A stretch of DNA of 64,000 bases from Cryobacterium sp. PH31-O1 (GCF_030063455.1 NZ_JASITB010000007.1:62001-126000), one strand, 5' to 3'. Numbered from the stretch's first letter, positions 1 to 12,130 are shown. Notes: generated from the letters alone by a model not told the origin. Program-made: numbers and translations.

Positions 1-767
1 GGGTGATCATCCGCTCCAATGGCGAACCCGCCTACATCTCGGGTGACCTCGGCTACTACCTCGACAAGCGCGAGCGCGGATTCGACCAGTGCCTGATCAT
101 GCTCGGTGCCGACCACCACGGTTATGTCGGCCGCATGATGGCGATGGTCTCGGCCTTCGGTGATGAGCCCGGAGTGAACCTGCAGATTCTGATCGGCCAG
201 ATGGTCAACCTGCTCAAGGACGGCGAACCGGTGCGCATGAGCAAGCGGGCCGGAACCATCGTCACCCTTGACGACCTGGTCGACGCGGTCGGTGTCGACG
301 CCGGTCGTTACGCCCTGGTGCGCTCGAACAGCGACTCGCAGCTCGACATTGACCTCGACCTGCTCGGCAAACGCACCAACGACAATCCCGTCTTCTACGT
401 GCAATACGCCCACGCCCGCACCTGCTCGGTAGCCCGCAACGCCGCCGCCAGCGGCGTCGAACGCACCGTATTCGCACCGGAGCTACTCGTGCACGACAGC
501 GAGTCCGCGCTGCTCGGCGTGCTGCAGGAATTCCCCCGCGTCGTCGCCCAGGCCGCCGAACTGCGCGAGCCCCACCGCGTGGCCCGCTACATCGAAGAGG
601 TCGCCGGCTATTACCACCGCTGGTACGACAACTGCCGGGTCATTCCGCTCGGCGAAGAACCGGTCACCGACCTGCACCGCACCCGCCTGTGGCTCAACGA
701 CGCCACCGGCCAGGTGATTCGCAACGGCCTCGGCCTGCTCGGCGTCACCGCCCCGGAGCGGATGTAG
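1..767 (+). CDS. argS: Arginyl-tRNA synthetase, C-terminal part (5' truncated by window)
   Basis: Cytoplasmic class I aminoacyl-tRNA synthetase that charges tRNA-Arg. The frame is open at the left edge, so only about the last 255 residues are present. What is seen is the end of the catalytic domain, with the GADHHGY segment and the KMSKS-loop variant MSKRAG, followed by the helical anticodon-binding domain with [22 protein letters not shown] and the terminal [12 protein letters not shown] typical of ArgS. The stop TAG is five bases before the next start, so the two genes may share a transcript. The family call is secure; the missing N-terminus cannot be judged. Confidence 0.96.
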   Translation, partial: VIIRSNGEPAYISGDLGYYLDKRERGFDQCLIMLGADHHGYVGRMMAMVSAFGDEPGVNLQILIGQMVNLLKDGEPVRMSKRAGTIVTLDDLVDAVGVDAGRYALVRSNSDSQLDIDLDLLGKRTNDNPVFYVQYAHARTCSVARNAAASGVERTVFAPELLVHDSESALLGVLQEFPRVVAQAAELREPHRVARYIEEVAGYYHRWYDNCRVIPLGEEPVTDLHRTRLWLNDATGQVIRNGLGLLGVTAPERM

Positions 768-772
768 CCGCC

Positions 773-1546
773 ATGAGTGAATCAGTGGCCAGAACCAAAC
801 GGCGCGGCCTTGTTCCGCTCATCATCGTGGGCGTGCTCGCCCTTCTGCTTGTCGTCGCTTATTTTCTCGTCGACAGCGGGCTGCGCGCGTTCGCCCAGGA
901 TCGGGCCGAATCCGAAATCAGCAACCGCATGCCCGCTTCCGTGACCGGCGACATAGACGTCACGATCGGCGGCACGTCCGTCATTGCGCAGTTCATCGCC
1001 GGAAGTTTCGACCAGATTGAGCTGACCGCGCCGAAGCTGACGGTCGACGGTGTGCCGGCATCCGTTCACGTCATTGCCCGTGATGTGTCGACCAACACCG
1101 CCAAGGCCATCGGCTCGCTCACCGCCACCCTCGACCTCGACCAGGCCGCGCTGAACCAGCTCGTGCTGGCTTCCGGCACCGCGCCCGCCGACGCCGTGAT
1201 GGCCCTCGGCGACGGCGTCGTCAGCTATGCCGGCACGGTGAAACTGTTTGAGTTCAACGTCGGCTACAGCGCGACGGCCACCGCCAGCGCCGCCGGGGAC
1301 ACGCTGAACTTCGCCCCCACCGAAGCCACCGTAACGAGCGGCGTCGGCGACATCGACGCCACACCCCTGGTCAACCTCATCTTGCAACAGGCGCCGATCG
1401 GGGTCTGCGTCGCCGGCTACCTGCCAGAGGGCGTCGAACTGAGCGGCGTCGACATTTCGCCAGAGCGGGCACGCGTTACGCTGGAGTCGAGCAGTCTTCG
1501 GCTCACCGCGCAGTCACTGACCACCCTCGGCAGCTGCACCAACTGA
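773..1546 (+). CDS. DUF2993 (LmeA-like) membrane-anchored protein
   Basis: A 257-residue protein with a basic N-terminus, one membrane segment at about residues 14-34, and an extracytoplasmic domain. The pattern of repeated short beta segments with VTIGGTS and the closing GVDISPERARVTLES resembles the DUF2993/LmeA family, whose mycobacterial member binds phospholipid and acts in lipomannan elongation. That function is family knowledge and is not shown here. The ATG at 773 is preferred because it lies just after the argS stop and precedes the hydrophobic anchor. The position between argS and lysA suggests read-through from argS. Confidence 0.75.
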   Translation: MSESVARTKRRGLVPLIIVGVLALLLVVAYFLVDSGLRAFAQDRAESEISNRMPASVTGDIDVTIGGTSVIAQFIAGSFDQIELTAPKLTVDGVPASVHVIARDVSTNTAKAIGSLTATLDLDQAALNQLVLASGTAPADAVMALGDGVVSYAGTVKLFEFNVGYSATATASAAGDTLNFAPTEATVTSGVGDIDATPLVNLILQQAPIGVCVAGYLPEGVELSGVDISPERARVTLESSSLRLTAQSLTTLGSCTN

Positions 1547-1576
1547 TTCGAACCTCGCCACCCGCGACGATAGAAT
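1547..1576 (+). promoter_or_regulatory. Candidate promoter of the lysA-hom-thrC-thrB genes
   Basis: TTCGAA at 1547-1552 and TAGAAT at 1571-1576 are separated by 18 bases, giving a predicted start of transcription near 1583 and a leader of roughly 95 nt before lysA. The -35 box is weak and overlaps the end of the upstream gene; the -10 box is good. Confidence 0.4.
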
Positions 1577-1679
1577 ACGGTTAGGCATGCCCACCACTCG
1601 GGCTGGCCCATTTTCCGGCTTCAGGGACCAATCCGGGTTCGCTCGCTGAGATTCCCCTTCGACTCTCGTGAGGTACTCC

Positions 1680-3089
1680 GTGGCAACGAAACCCAATCCG
1701 CTCGCGCCCGACTGGCTGCGCGTACCCGCCGACGCCAATGCACTCGCGCCCGGTCTCTGGCCCACCTCGGCCGCCCGTGGCAGCAACGGCGAACTCGTAA
1801 TCGGCGGCGTCACCGCTGACGACCTTGCCGCCGAATTCGGCACGCCCCTCTACGTCATCGACGAAGCGGATGCCCGCACCAGCGCCGCCGAGCTGCTCGC
1901 CGTGTTCCAGGCCGAGTTTGCCCGCATCGGCACGAGCGCCAAGGTTTACTACGCCGGCAAAGCCTTTCTCTCTACCGAGATCGTGCGCTGGATGATCGCC
2001 GCCGGCCTCAACATCGACGTGTGCAGCGGCGGCGAACTGGCCGTCGCTCTGGCCGGCGGCGCCGACCCGGCCCGGTTGGGCTTTCACGGAAACAACAAAT
2101 CCCTGGCCGAAATCGACGAGGCCACCCGGGTCGGTGTCGGCACGATCGTGATCGACAGCGAGGTCGAGATCGGGCGCGTCGCCGAAGCCGCCGCCCGCCA
2201 TAATCGGGTGCAGAATGTGCGTCTGCGCGTCAACAGCGGCGTACACGCCCACACCCACGATTTTCTGGCCACCTCGCACGAGGACCAGAAATTTGGCATC
2301 GTTCTCACCGATGCGCCAAGGCTGGTCGGGCTCATTCGCGCTGAAGCGGCGCTCAATTTCGTCGGCCTGCACTGCCACATCGGTTCGCAGATCTTCGGCG
2401 CCGACGGATTTGCTGAGTCGGCCGCCCGGCTGCTCGACCTGCACGCCACCCTGCTGGCCGACGGAGAGGTACCCGAACTCAACCTCGGCGGCGGCTTCGG
2501 CATCGCCTACACGAGCGCCGACAAACCCACCCCGATTCGGGACCTCGCCGTGGCCCTGGCCGACATCGTCGCCACCGAGTGCGCGCGACTTAACATTGCG
2601 CTGCCGGTCGTCGCGTTTGAACCCGGTCGCGTCATCATCGGTCGCGCCGGAGTGAGCCTGTATCGTGTCGGCACGACCAAGGCGGTCGACGTCTCCGGCA
2701 CCCCGCGACTGTACGTCAGCGTCGATGGCGGAATGAGCGACAACGTGCGCCCGGCTCTCTACGGCGCCGACTATGCCGTGCGTCTCGCTGATCGCGTGTC
2801 GACGGCAGCGCCGGTGCTCGTGCGCATCGCCGGCAAACACTGCGAAAGCGGCGACATCGTTGTGGACTCCGACTACCTGCCCGGCGACGTGATACCGGGC
2901 GACCTGCTCGCCGTGCCCGCTACCGGCGCCTACTGCTGGGCGCTCTCCAACAACTACAACTACCAGGGCCGCGCCCCCGTGGTGGCCGTCTTGAACGGCA
3001 GGGCACGCCCGCTCGTGCGCGGCGAAACGATTGCCGACCTGCTCGCGCGGGACACCGGGGCGTTTTCGCCCACTGAAGGAGAATCTTGA
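1680..3089 (+). CDS. lysA: Diaminopimelate decarboxylase
   Basis: Fold-III PLP enzyme that decarboxylates meso-diaminopimelate to L-lysine, the last step of lysine synthesis. The PLP-binding lysine is K94 in YYAGKA. HIGSQI and the GGGFG phosphate-binding loop follow, and the catalytic cysteine from the partner subunit is C388 in CESGD. GTG 1680 is chosen because GAGG at 1670-1673 sits 6 bases upstream; GTG 1668 would overlap that site. The length of 469 residues is normal. The gene overlaps hom by 4 nt (TTGA), so the two are translationally coupled and lysine and threonine synthesis share one transcript. Confidence 0.96.
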   Translation: MATKPNPLAPDWLRVPADANALAPGLWPTSAARGSNGELVIGGVTADDLAAEFGTPLYVIDEADARTSAAELLAVFQAEFARIGTSAKVYYAGKAFLSTEIVRWMIAAGLNIDVCSGGELAVALAGGADPARLGFHGNNKSLAEIDEATRVGVGTIVIDSEVEIGRVAEAAARHNRVQNVRLRVNSGVHAHTHDFLATSHEDQKFGIVLTDAPRLVGLIRAEAALNFVGLHCHIGSQIFGADGFAESAARLLDLHATLLADGEVPELNLGGGFGIAYTSADKPTPIRDLAVALADIVATECARLNIALPVVAFEPGRVIIGRAGVSLYRVGTTKAVDVSGTPRLYVSVDGGMSDNVRPALYGADYAVRLADRVSTAAPVLVRIAGKHCESGDIVVDSDYLPGDVIPGDLLAVPATGAYCWALSNNYNYQGRAPVVAVLNGRARPLVRGETIADLLARDTGAFSPTEGES

Positions 3090-4423
3090 AGCTCGAATAC
3101 CGCAACCTGCGCGTCGCCCTCCTCGGCGGTGGATCCGTCGGTGCCCAGGTGGCCCGGCTCTTACTCGAACAGGGTCCGGAGCTCGCCAACCGGGTCGGGG
3201 CCACCCTCGAACTCGTCGGCATCGCGGTGCGCGATGTTGACGCCGAGCGCACCGTCGATCTGCCTCGTGAACTGTTCACAACCAACGCCGAGGAACTTAT
3301 TCTCGGCGCCGACATTGTCATCGAACTGATGGGCGGCATCGAGCCGGCTCGTAGCCACATTCTGCTGGCCATCAGCAGTGGAGCGGATGTCGTCACCGCC
3401 AACAAGGCGCTCCTCGCCCAAGCCGGACCAGAGTTGTTCGCGGCGGCCAACCAGGTCGGCGCCCAGATTAACTATGAGGCCGCGGTCGCCGGGGCCATTC
3501 CCATCGTGCGGCCGCTCCGGGAAAGCCTCGCCGGCGACCAGATCAAGCGCATCCTCGGCATCGTCAACGGCACCACGAACTTCATCCTCGACCGGATGGA
3601 TACCGAAGGGTCCGGTCTCGAAGACGCACTGGCCGAGGCGACCGCGCTCGGCTACGCCGAGGCCGATCCGACCGCAGACATCGGCGGCTTCGACGCCGCG
3701 CAGAAGGCGGCCATTCTGGCGAGTCTGGCGTTTCACACGACGGTGCCGCTGGCATCCGTTTATCGCGAGGGCATCGAGTCGGTCACACCGGCGCAGATCG
3801 AATCGGCCCGCAAGGCCGGCTATGTCGTGAAGCTGCTGGCCATTTGTGAACGCGTCACCGACGAGAACGGCGTCGACGGGGTGTCGGCGCGGGTCTACCC
3901 GGCCATGGTGCCGCGCAGCCACCCGCTGGCCGCGGTGCACGGCGCCAACAACGCCGTGTTCGTCGAGGCAGAATCTGCCGGCAGCCTCATGTTCTACGGC
4001 GCCGGAGCCGGGGGAGTGGAGACAGCATCCGCCGTGCTCGGCGACGTGGTCTCCATCGCGAGGCGTCACGTAGCCGGCGGGCCGGGAGTAGCCGCATCAA
4101 CGTACGCCGAGCTGCCCGTCTTCGACATCGGCCGGGTCACCACCCGCTACGCGGTGACCCTCCAGGTCACCGACGAGCCCGGCGTGCTCGCGACCATCGC
4201 GAGCGTCTTCGGCCAGCGCAAGGTGTCCTTGGCGCTCGTGGAACAGTCCATGACTCCGGCCGTGATGGCCACGAAGAGTCGTGCTGCCCGCTCGGCCACG
4301 GCTACCCTAGTGATCGGGACCCATGACGCAACGGAGGCCGCACTCGCCGCCACCGTGCATGACCTGGCCACCAACAGTGTCGTCAGAGAAGTCGCATCCG
4401 TTTTGAGAGTTGAAGGAGTCTGA
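3086..4423 (+). CDS. hom: Homoserine dehydrogenase
   Basis: NAD(P)-dependent reduction of aspartate semialdehyde to homoserine, the branch point to threonine and methionine. The Rossmann motif LLGGGSVGAQ lies at residues 12-21. The catalytic-domain signature NGTTNFIL and the segment GYAEADPTADIGGFDAAQK are typical. A C-terminal ACT domain starts near residue 353, as expected for the threonine-sensitive Gram-positive form. The start is TTG 3086 overlapping the lysA stop, with AAGGAGAA just upstream. The stop overlaps the thrC start by one base. The length of 445 aa matches actinobacterial Hom. Confidence 0.97.
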   Translation: MKLEYRNLRVALLGGGSVGAQVARLLLEQGPELANRVGATLELVGIAVRDVDAERTVDLPRELFTTNAEELILGADIVIELMGGIEPARSHILLAISSGADVVTANKALLAQAGPELFAAANQVGAQINYEAAVAGAIPIVRPLRESLAGDQIKRILGIVNGTTNFILDRMDTEGSGLEDALAEATALGYAEADPTADIGGFDAAQKAAILASLAFHTTVPLASVYREGIESVTPAQIESARKAGYVVKLLAICERVTDENGVDGVSARVYPAMVPRSHPLAAVHGANNAVFVEAESAGSLMFYGAGAGGVETASAVLGDVVSIARRHVAGGPGVAASTYAELPVFDIGRVTTRYAVTLQVTDEPGVLATIASVFGQRKVSLALVEQSMTPAVMATKSRAARSATATLVIGTHDATEAALAATVHDLATNSVVREVASVLRVEGV

Positions 4424-5550
4424 TGTTTAGCCCAAGCGAGACCGGTACCAACCTGACCACACCCGGCGCAATTGTCAGTCGCCAGTGGCGCGGGGTGCTG
4501 AACGAATACTCCGACCGCCTGAACATCTCGGCCGCGACCCCGATCATCACCCTCGGTGAGGGTGGAACACCGCTGATTCCGGCCGCCGCGCTTTCCGCGC
4601 GCACCGGCGCGAAGGTCTGGATCAAGTTCGAGGGCATGAACCCGACCGGCTCGTTCAAGGACCGCGGCATGACAATGGCCATCTCCAAGGCAATGGAAGA
4701 CGGCGCGAAAGCCGTCATCTGCGCCTCGACCGGCAACACGAGTGCGTCAGCTGCCGCCTACGCCACCCACGCCGGCATCACCGCCGCCGTGCTGGTCCCC
4801 GAGGGTAAGATCGCCATGGGCAAGCTGAGCCAGGCCGTCGCGCACAACGCGCAGCTACTGCAGGTGCAGGGCAACTTCGATGACTGTCTCGACATTGCTC
4901 GTGACCTCGCCGCCAACTACCCGGTGCACCTGGTCAACTCGGTCAACCCCGACCGCATCGAGGGTCAAAAGACCGCCGCGTTCGAGGTTGTCGAGGTGCT
5001 CGGCGACGCCCCCGACTTTCAGTTCGTTCCGGTCGGCAACGCGGGCAACTACACCGCGTACTTTCGCGGCTACAGCGAAGAGGTCGCCCGCGGCGCGACG
5101 ACCAAGCTGCCGCGCATGTTCGGGTTTCAGGCCTCCGGCAGTGCCCCGATCGTTCTCGGCCACCGCGTCGACCACCCCGACACCATCGCGAGCGCCATCC
5201 GCATCGGTAACCCGGCCTCGTGGGACTTCGCACTGACCGCCCGTGAGGAGAGCGACGGCTACTTCGGCGCCATCACCGATGCGAAGATTCTCGAAGCCCA
5301 CCGCATCCTCTCGGCCGAGGTCGGAATTTTCGTGGAACCGGCATCCGCTATCGGTGTCGCCGGCCTGCTCGAGCGTGCCGAAGCTGGGTTCATCCCGAAG
5401 GGCTCGACCGTGGTCATCACGGTCACCGGGCACGGTCTGAAGGACCCCCAGTGGGCGTTGCGCACCGCTGATGGCTCCGATGTTAAGCCCACCATCGTTC
5501 CGATCGACACCGCCGAAATCGCGAGCGTGCTCGGCCTGGCCAAGGCATGA
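4423..5550 (+). CDS. thrC: Threonine synthase
   Basis: PLP enzyme converting O-phosphohomoserine to threonine. The PLP lysine is K79 in GSFKDRG. CASTGNTSASAA and the phosphate-binding VGNAGN segment are clear. At 375 residues it is the short, SAM-independent bacterial form. The start ATG overlaps the hom stop (TGATG), with GAAGGAG upstream, and the stop overlaps thrB by 4 nt, so hom, thrC and thrB form one coupled unit. No threonine attenuator or leader peptide is visible in front of this gene. Confidence 0.97.
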   Translation: MFSPSETGTNLTTPGAIVSRQWRGVLNEYSDRLNISAATPIITLGEGGTPLIPAAALSARTGAKVWIKFEGMNPTGSFKDRGMTMAISKAMEDGAKAVICASTGNTSASAAAYATHAGITAAVLVPEGKIAMGKLSQAVAHNAQLLQVQGNFDDCLDIARDLAANYPVHLVNSVNPDRIEGQKTAAFEVVEVLGDAPDFQFVPVGNAGNYTAYFRGYSEEVARGATTKLPRMFGFQASGSAPIVLGHRVDHPDTIASAIRIGNPASWDFALTAREESDGYFGAITDAKILEAHRILSAEVGIFVEPASAIGVAGLLERAEAGFIPKGSTVVITVTGHGLKDPQWALRTADGSDVKPTIVPIDTAEIASVLGLAKA

Positions 5551-6530
5551 TCAGTTCCGTATCTCTAATTGGCCGCGCTGTCTCGGTGCAGGTGCCGGCC
5601 ACGACGGCCAACCTGGGTCCCGGCTTTGACACCCTCGGATTGGCGCTGGCCAAATATGACCAGCTCGAGGTGACCGTGCGGAGCGCTCCCGGCGTGTTCG
5701 TCGAGGTGCACGGCGTCGGTGCCGGTCTGGTGCCCACCGACGAGAACAACCTCGTCGTGCGTGCCATCATCCACACCTTCGAGGCCGTCGGCCTGCCTAT
5801 GCCCGGGCTCGACATCATCGCGCACAACGTCATTCCGCACGGGCGCGGCCTCGGCTCCTCCGGTGCCGCAATCGTGTCGGGCATTATGGCGGCGAAGGGC
5901 CTGCTCGAGGGCGTCGTAGATATCGACGCGGAGATGCTGCTCGTGCTCGCGACCGAGATGGAAGGCCACCCCGACAACGTGGCCCCGGCGCTGTTCGGCG
6001 GCCTGACCATCGCTTGGACCACACCTGAAGGTCCGCGTCACAAGAAGCTCATGGTGCACCGCGGCGTCAAGCCGCTGGTCTTCGTGCCCGAGCAGGAGAT
6101 GTCCACGGCGCTCGCGCGCAGCCTGCAGCCGACCTCGGTGCCGCACGAAGACGCCGTCTTCAACGTGTCGCGGTCTGCGCTGCTGATCGCTGCGCTCATC
6201 CAGAGTCCGGAGTTGCTGCTCGCCGCGACCGAAGACAAGCTGCACCAGAGCTACCGCGCCGCGGCCATGCCGGAGACGAACAAGCTCATCACCCTGCTGC
6301 GCGCCGCCGGCTTCGCCGCCGTCGTGTCCGGTGCTGGACCATCCATTCTGGTGCTGGCGAGCGACCCTGGCCAACGCCTGGTCGCTGCCGAACTCGTTGC
6401 GAGCCAGTCCGACACCCCGTGGCGTGCCCTTATGCTCGCCGTTGACGTGCAGGGTGCCACCGTGCATCCGCTCACTGCGCACAGCGCGGCGCCCAGCCCG
6501 GCGCCCAGCACTTCGGAGACCGCCGCGTAA
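5547..6530 (+). CDS. thrB: Homoserine kinase
   Basis: GHMP-family kinase that phosphorylates homoserine to give the substrate of threonine synthase. The ATP-binding motif PHGRGLGSSGAA lies at about residues 97-108. The N-terminal VPATTANLGPGFDTLG and the C-terminal SGAGPSILVL complete the three GHMP motifs. At 327 residues the length is typical, with a short Ala/Pro/Ser tail. ATG 5547 overlaps the thrC stop. It is the last gene of the lysA-hom-thrC-thrB run, and a GC-rich hairpin follows the stop. Confidence 0.96.
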   Translation: MISSVSLIGRAVSVQVPATTANLGPGFDTLGLALAKYDQLEVTVRSAPGVFVEVHGVGAGLVPTDENNLVVRAIIHTFEAVGLPMPGLDIIAHNVIPHGRGLGSSGAAIVSGIMAAKGLLEGVVDIDAEMLLVLATEMEGHPDNVAPALFGGLTIAWTTPEGPRHKKLMVHRGVKPLVFVPEQEMSTALARSLQPTSVPHEDAVFNVSRSALLIAALIQSPELLLAATEDKLHQSYRAAAMPETNKLITLLRAAGFAAVVSGAGPSILVLASDPGQRLVAAELVASQSDTPWRALMLAVDVQGATVHPLTAHSAAPSPAPSTSETAA

Positions 6531-6543
6531 CCAGCGTGCTGAT

Positions 6544-6574
6544 CGGGCCGACCTGCCGCGTGCGCGTCGGCCCG
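6544..6574 (+). terminator. Candidate terminator after thrB
   Basis: CGGGCCGAC at 6544-6552 pairs perfectly with GTCGGCCCG at 6566-6574 around a 13-nt loop, starting 13 bases after the thrB stop. No strong U-tract follows, as is common in GC-rich actinobacteria, so activity is uncertain. Confidence 0.45.
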
Positions 6575-6599
6575 GCTGGCGGTCCGACTGTTTGCGGGG

Positions 6600-6608
6600 T
6601 GCTATGGT
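6600..6608 (+). promoter_or_regulatory. Candidate extended -10 promoter of rho
   Basis: TGCTATGGT matches the extended -10 form TGnTAnnnT; no convincing -35 is present. It would give a leader of about 200 nt before rho. The rest of 6575-6815 is non-coding as far as I can see, and the long leader is compatible with Rho autoregulation. Confidence 0.3.
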
Positions 6609-6815
6609 TGATGTGCACCCGATAGAGACCGCCCACGGCGACATCTTCTCCGGCGCATTCCCTGTACCTCACTGCTATTGCGAATTCGTGCGTGGCTGTG
6701 TGTGTTTACACCAATCCCCTCCATTTGTCGGATTGGATCACCCGCAGCGCATTCGTCGCTGCATACATCTCTCCTGGCCTGAATTTTTGTTCGGCAGGGG
6801 AAAGGAACCCCCTTC

Positions 6816-9289
<2,474 letters not shown>

Positions 9290-9290
<1 letters not shown>

Positions 9291-10369
9291 TGTTCGAATC
9301 CGTCCTCACGCTGCTGGCCGAGCACGACGACCTGCAGTCGCAGTTGGCGGATCCGGAGCTGCACGCGAATCCGGCCCGTTCGAAGAAGGTCAACCGGCGC
9401 TATGCCGAGTTGAGCCGCATCATCGCGGCGTACTACGAGTGGAAAGAGGTCGACGATAACCTCGAGGCTGCTCGTGAACTCGCCGACGAAGATGCTGCCT
9501 TCGCTGAGGAGATCCCGGATCTCGTGGAACAGCTTGATGTTACGGCCGAAAAGCTGCGACGCCTGCTGATCCCGCGCGACGAACTCGACGCCCGCGACGT
9601 GATCATGGAGATCAAAATGGGGGAGGGCGGTGCCGAGTCGGCGCTGTTCGCCGCCGATCTGCTGCGCATGTACCTGCACTATGCCGAGTCGAACCGCTGG
9701 AAGACCGAGATCATCGAGCAGACCTCGAGCGATCTCGGTGGAATCAAGGACATCCAGCTAGCGATCAAGGGCAACTCGAGCGACCCTGCCGAGGGCGTGT
9801 GGGCGCACCTGAAGTATGAGGGCGGCGTGCATCGCGTTCAACGAGTTCCGGCGACCGAGTCCCAGGGACGCATTCACACGTCGGCGGCGGGAGTGCTCGT
9901 CTTTCCGGAGGTCGACGAGCCCGAAGAGGTCGAGCTGCACCCGAACGACCTGAAGATCGACGTGTACCGGTCGAGTGGCCCCGGCGGCCAGTCGGTGAAC
10001 ACGACCGACTCTGCCGTGCGCATCACCCACCTTCCAACCGGAATCGTGGTAGCGATGCAGAATGAGAAATCACAGCTGCAAAACAAGGAAGCCGGAATGC
10101 GGGTGCTGCGTGCCCGGGTTCTGGCCCGCCAGCAGGAAGAGATCGACGCCGCGGCCTCGCTCGTGCGCAAGGGGCAGATTCGCACGATGGATCGCTCCGA
10201 GCGCATCCGCACGTACAACTTCCCGGAGAACCGCATCGCCGATCACCGCACCGGCTACAAGGCGTACAACCTGGACGCCGTCATGAACGGTGCCCTCGGC
10301 CCCGTCATCGATTCCTGCATCCACGCCGACGAGGAAACCCGGCTGGCCGAGCTCGGCGACCCGGAGTAG
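9290..10369 (+). CDS. prfA: Peptide chain release factor 1
   Basis: Class I release factor that reads UAA and UAG in the ribosomal A site and triggers peptidyl-tRNA hydrolysis. The stop-codon recognition tripeptide is P187-A188-T189, which identifies RF1 rather than RF2. The catalytic GGQ is residues 232-234 within [10 protein letters not shown]. The length of 359 aa is normal. ATG 9290 overlaps the rho stop codon, and rho-prfA linkage is common in actinobacteria. In many relatives prmC, which methylates the GGQ glutamine, follows directly; here a reverse-strand cysK-cysE pair lies between them. Confidence 0.97.
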
Positions 10370-10394
10370 TCCCAACGCGAGGAGCCCCCAACCG

Positions 10395-10446
10395 GGACGG
10401 GGCCCAGGCCCCGTCCGGGGGCCCAGTCTATAAACTGGGCCCCCGG
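10395..10446. terminator. Strong bidirectional terminator between prfA and cysE
   Basis: Two adjacent hairpins separate convergent genes. The first pairs GGACGGGGCC (10395-10404) with GGCCCCGTCC (10407-10416). The second pairs 10415-10427 with 10434-10446, a perfect 13-bp stem around the loop CTATAA. They share bases 10415-10416, so they compete slightly. A further copy of GGCCCCGTCC at 10457-10466 could pair with 10395-10404 instead. Confidence 0.75.
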
Positions 10447-10481
10447 CTCGGGCATGGGCCCCGTCCGACGGTTTGGACAGA

Positions 10482-11069
10482 TTAGAGGTAGTACTCGGGT
10501 TCCAGGGTGCCTCCGCGCGCGGACTCCACCGTCTCGGGAGATTGCGGGCGAATCGTGGCCGGCACCCCCACCAGCAGCGATCGCGCCGGGGCGTTCTTGG
10601 TCACGACGGCATTCGAACCGATCGTGCTCCAGGCCCCGATGGTGATCGGGCCGAGCACCTTGGCGCCGGCCCCGACCGTCACACCATCATCGAGAAACGG
10701 ATGCCGCCGCACCCCCCGCGCGTGCCCGTGACGGCTCTTGCCGCCCAGCGTCACGGCGTGGTAGAGCATCACATCATCGCCGAGCACGGCCGTCTCACCG
10801 ATCACCACGCCCATGCCGTGGTCGATGAACAGCCGGCGCCCGATGGTTGCGCCTGGGTGAATCTCGATTCCGGTCAGAAACCGGGTGACCTGGGACAAAA
10901 GACGGGCGGGCAGGCGCAGCCCGGCACGCCACAGACGGTTCGCGAGTCGGTACGACCAGACCGCGTGCAGGCCACTGTAGGCAAGAAAAACCTCCGCGTT
11001 ACTGCGCGCGGCGGGATCGTGGGTGCGCGCTGTCGCGATGTCTTCGCGCAGGCGCAGAAAAAAAGTCAT
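10482..11069 (-). CDS. cysE: Serine O-acetyltransferase
   Basis: Transfers acetyl from acetyl-CoA to L-serine, giving O-acetylserine for cysteine synthesis. At 195 residues it is the short EpsC/CysE form. The C-terminal half is a left-handed beta-helix of hexapeptide repeats with the family signature [17 protein letters not shown] and [11 protein letters not shown]. The final residues run beyond the helix, as in enzymes that insert their C-terminus into O-acetylserine sulfhydrylase. It lies 18 nt downstream of cysK on the same strand, so the two enzymes of the pathway are co-transcribed. Confidence 0.95.
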   Translation of the reverse strand: MTFFLRLREDIATARTHDPAARSNAEVFLAYSGLHAVWSYRLANRLWRAGLRLPARLLSQVTRFLTGIEIHPGATIGRRLFIDHGMGVVIGETAVLGDDVMLYHAVTLGGKSRHGHARGVRRHPFLDDGVTVGAGAKVLGPITIGAWSTIGSNAVVTKNAPARSLLVGVPATIRPQSPETVESARGGTLEPEYYL

Positions 11070-11087
11070 TGACAGCAGAAAGCGTTC

Positions 11088-12038
11088 TTAGTCGAGCAGG
11101 TCTTCGTAGAGAACCGTCGAAATGTAACGCTCACCGAAGCCGGGAACGATGACGACGATGGTCTTGCCGGCGTTCTCGGCAAGTTTTGCCTGCTCGAGTG
11201 CGGCCCAGACGGCGGCGCCTCCGGAGATGCCGCCGAGGATTCCCTCGTCGGTGCCGAGCGCGCGGGCCGTGGCGAGCGAGTCGGCCAGGGTCACGTCGGT
11301 GATGGAGTCGTAGACTTCGCGGTCGAGGGTTTCCGGCACGAAGTTCGCGCCAAGGCCCTGGATCTTGTGCGGGCCGGGCTTGCCGCCGGTGAGGATGGGG
11401 GAGTCGATCGGCTCGACGCCAACAACCTTGAGGCCCGGCTTCTGCTCCTTGAGGTATCCGCCGGTGCCGGAGATGGTGCCACCGGTGCCGATACCAGCGA
11501 CGAGGATGTCAACGGCGCCGTCGGTGTCGTTCCAGATCTCCACGCCGGTCGTGGCGCGGTGGATGGCCGGGTTGGCCGGGTTGGTGAACTGGCTGGCCAG
11601 CACCGCTCCGGGCGTGTTCGCGACGATCTCGGCGGCCTTCTCAACGGCGCCGCGCATGCCATCGGCACCAGCGGTCAGCACGATTTCGGCACCGTAGGCG
11701 CGCATCATGACGCGACGTTCCTTGCTCATGGTCTCCGGCATGGCCAGAATGACCGTGTAACCGCGGGCGGCACCGACCATGGCGAGGGCGATGCCCGTGT
11801 TGCCGCTGGTGGCTTCGACGATGGTTCCGCCGGGCTTCAAGGAACCGTCCTTCTCGGCGGCATTGATGATCGCAACGCCGATGCGGTCCTTGACACTGCT
11901 GGACGGGTTGTAGAACTCGAGCTTCGCCAGCACGGTCGCGCCGAGGCCGGCGGTCAAACGGTTCAGTTTGACGAGGGGGGTCCCACCAACGGCTTCGGTG
12001 ATGTCGGAATAGATCTTAGGCACGAGGGCAACTTTCAT
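11088..12038 (-). CDS. cysK: O-acetylserine sulfhydrylase (cysteine synthase)
   Basis: PLP enzyme that replaces the acetoxy group of O-acetylserine with sulfide to give cysteine. The PLP lysine is K50 in NPSSSVKDR. The substrate loop EATSGNTGIA and the GIGTGGTISG phosphate-binding loop are intact. The length of 316 aa is typical. The ATG at the right end gives five extra residues before VPKIYSDIT, so GTG at 12021-12023 is an alternative start; neither has a clear ribosome site. The gene heads the cysK-cysE pair and is divergent from prmC. Confidence 0.95.
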   Translation of the reverse strand: MKVALVPKIYSDITEAVGGTPLVKLNRLTAGLGATVLAKLEFYNPSSSVKDRIGVAIINAAEKDGSLKPGGTIVEATSGNTGIALAMVGAARGYTVILAMPETMSKERRVMMRAYGAEIVLTAGADGMRGAVEKAAEIVANTPGAVLASQFTNPANPAIHRATTGVEIWNDTDGAVDILVAGIGTGGTISGTGGYLKEQKPGLKVVGVEPIDSPILTGGKPGPHKIQGLGANFVPETLDREVYDSITDVTLADSLATARALGTDEGILGGISGGAAVWAALEQAKLAENAGKTIVVIVPGFGERYISTVLYEDLLD

Positions 12039-12124
12039 TCGGTGAAATTCGGCTGAATTCGACTAACTTGGGTGGGGCGGCCAGTTCCAGCCTAGGTCGC
12101 CCGGCCGAAAACGGGTTGGTGCGT

Positions 12125-12130
12125 TACATT
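12125..12130 (+). promoter_or_regulatory. -10 box for leaderless prmC mRNA
   Basis: TACATT lies 7 bases before the prmC GTG, which puts the transcription start at or next to the start codon. No ribosome-binding site is present, consistent with a leaderless transcript. Confidence 0.5.

Noticed and set aside
1581..2840. 419-codon reverse frame opposite lysA
   Set aside because: Shadow of the GC-rich third-position bias in lysA, which has intact catalytic motifs.
3086..6530. Fusion of lysine and threonine genes as an unusual operon
   Set aside because: lysA-hom-thrC-thrB clustering is common in actinobacteria.
6531..6815. Possible riboswitch or leader peptide before rho
   Set aside because: No conserved aptamer pattern, regulatory codon run or alternative terminator could be made out; only a promoter-like box was kept.
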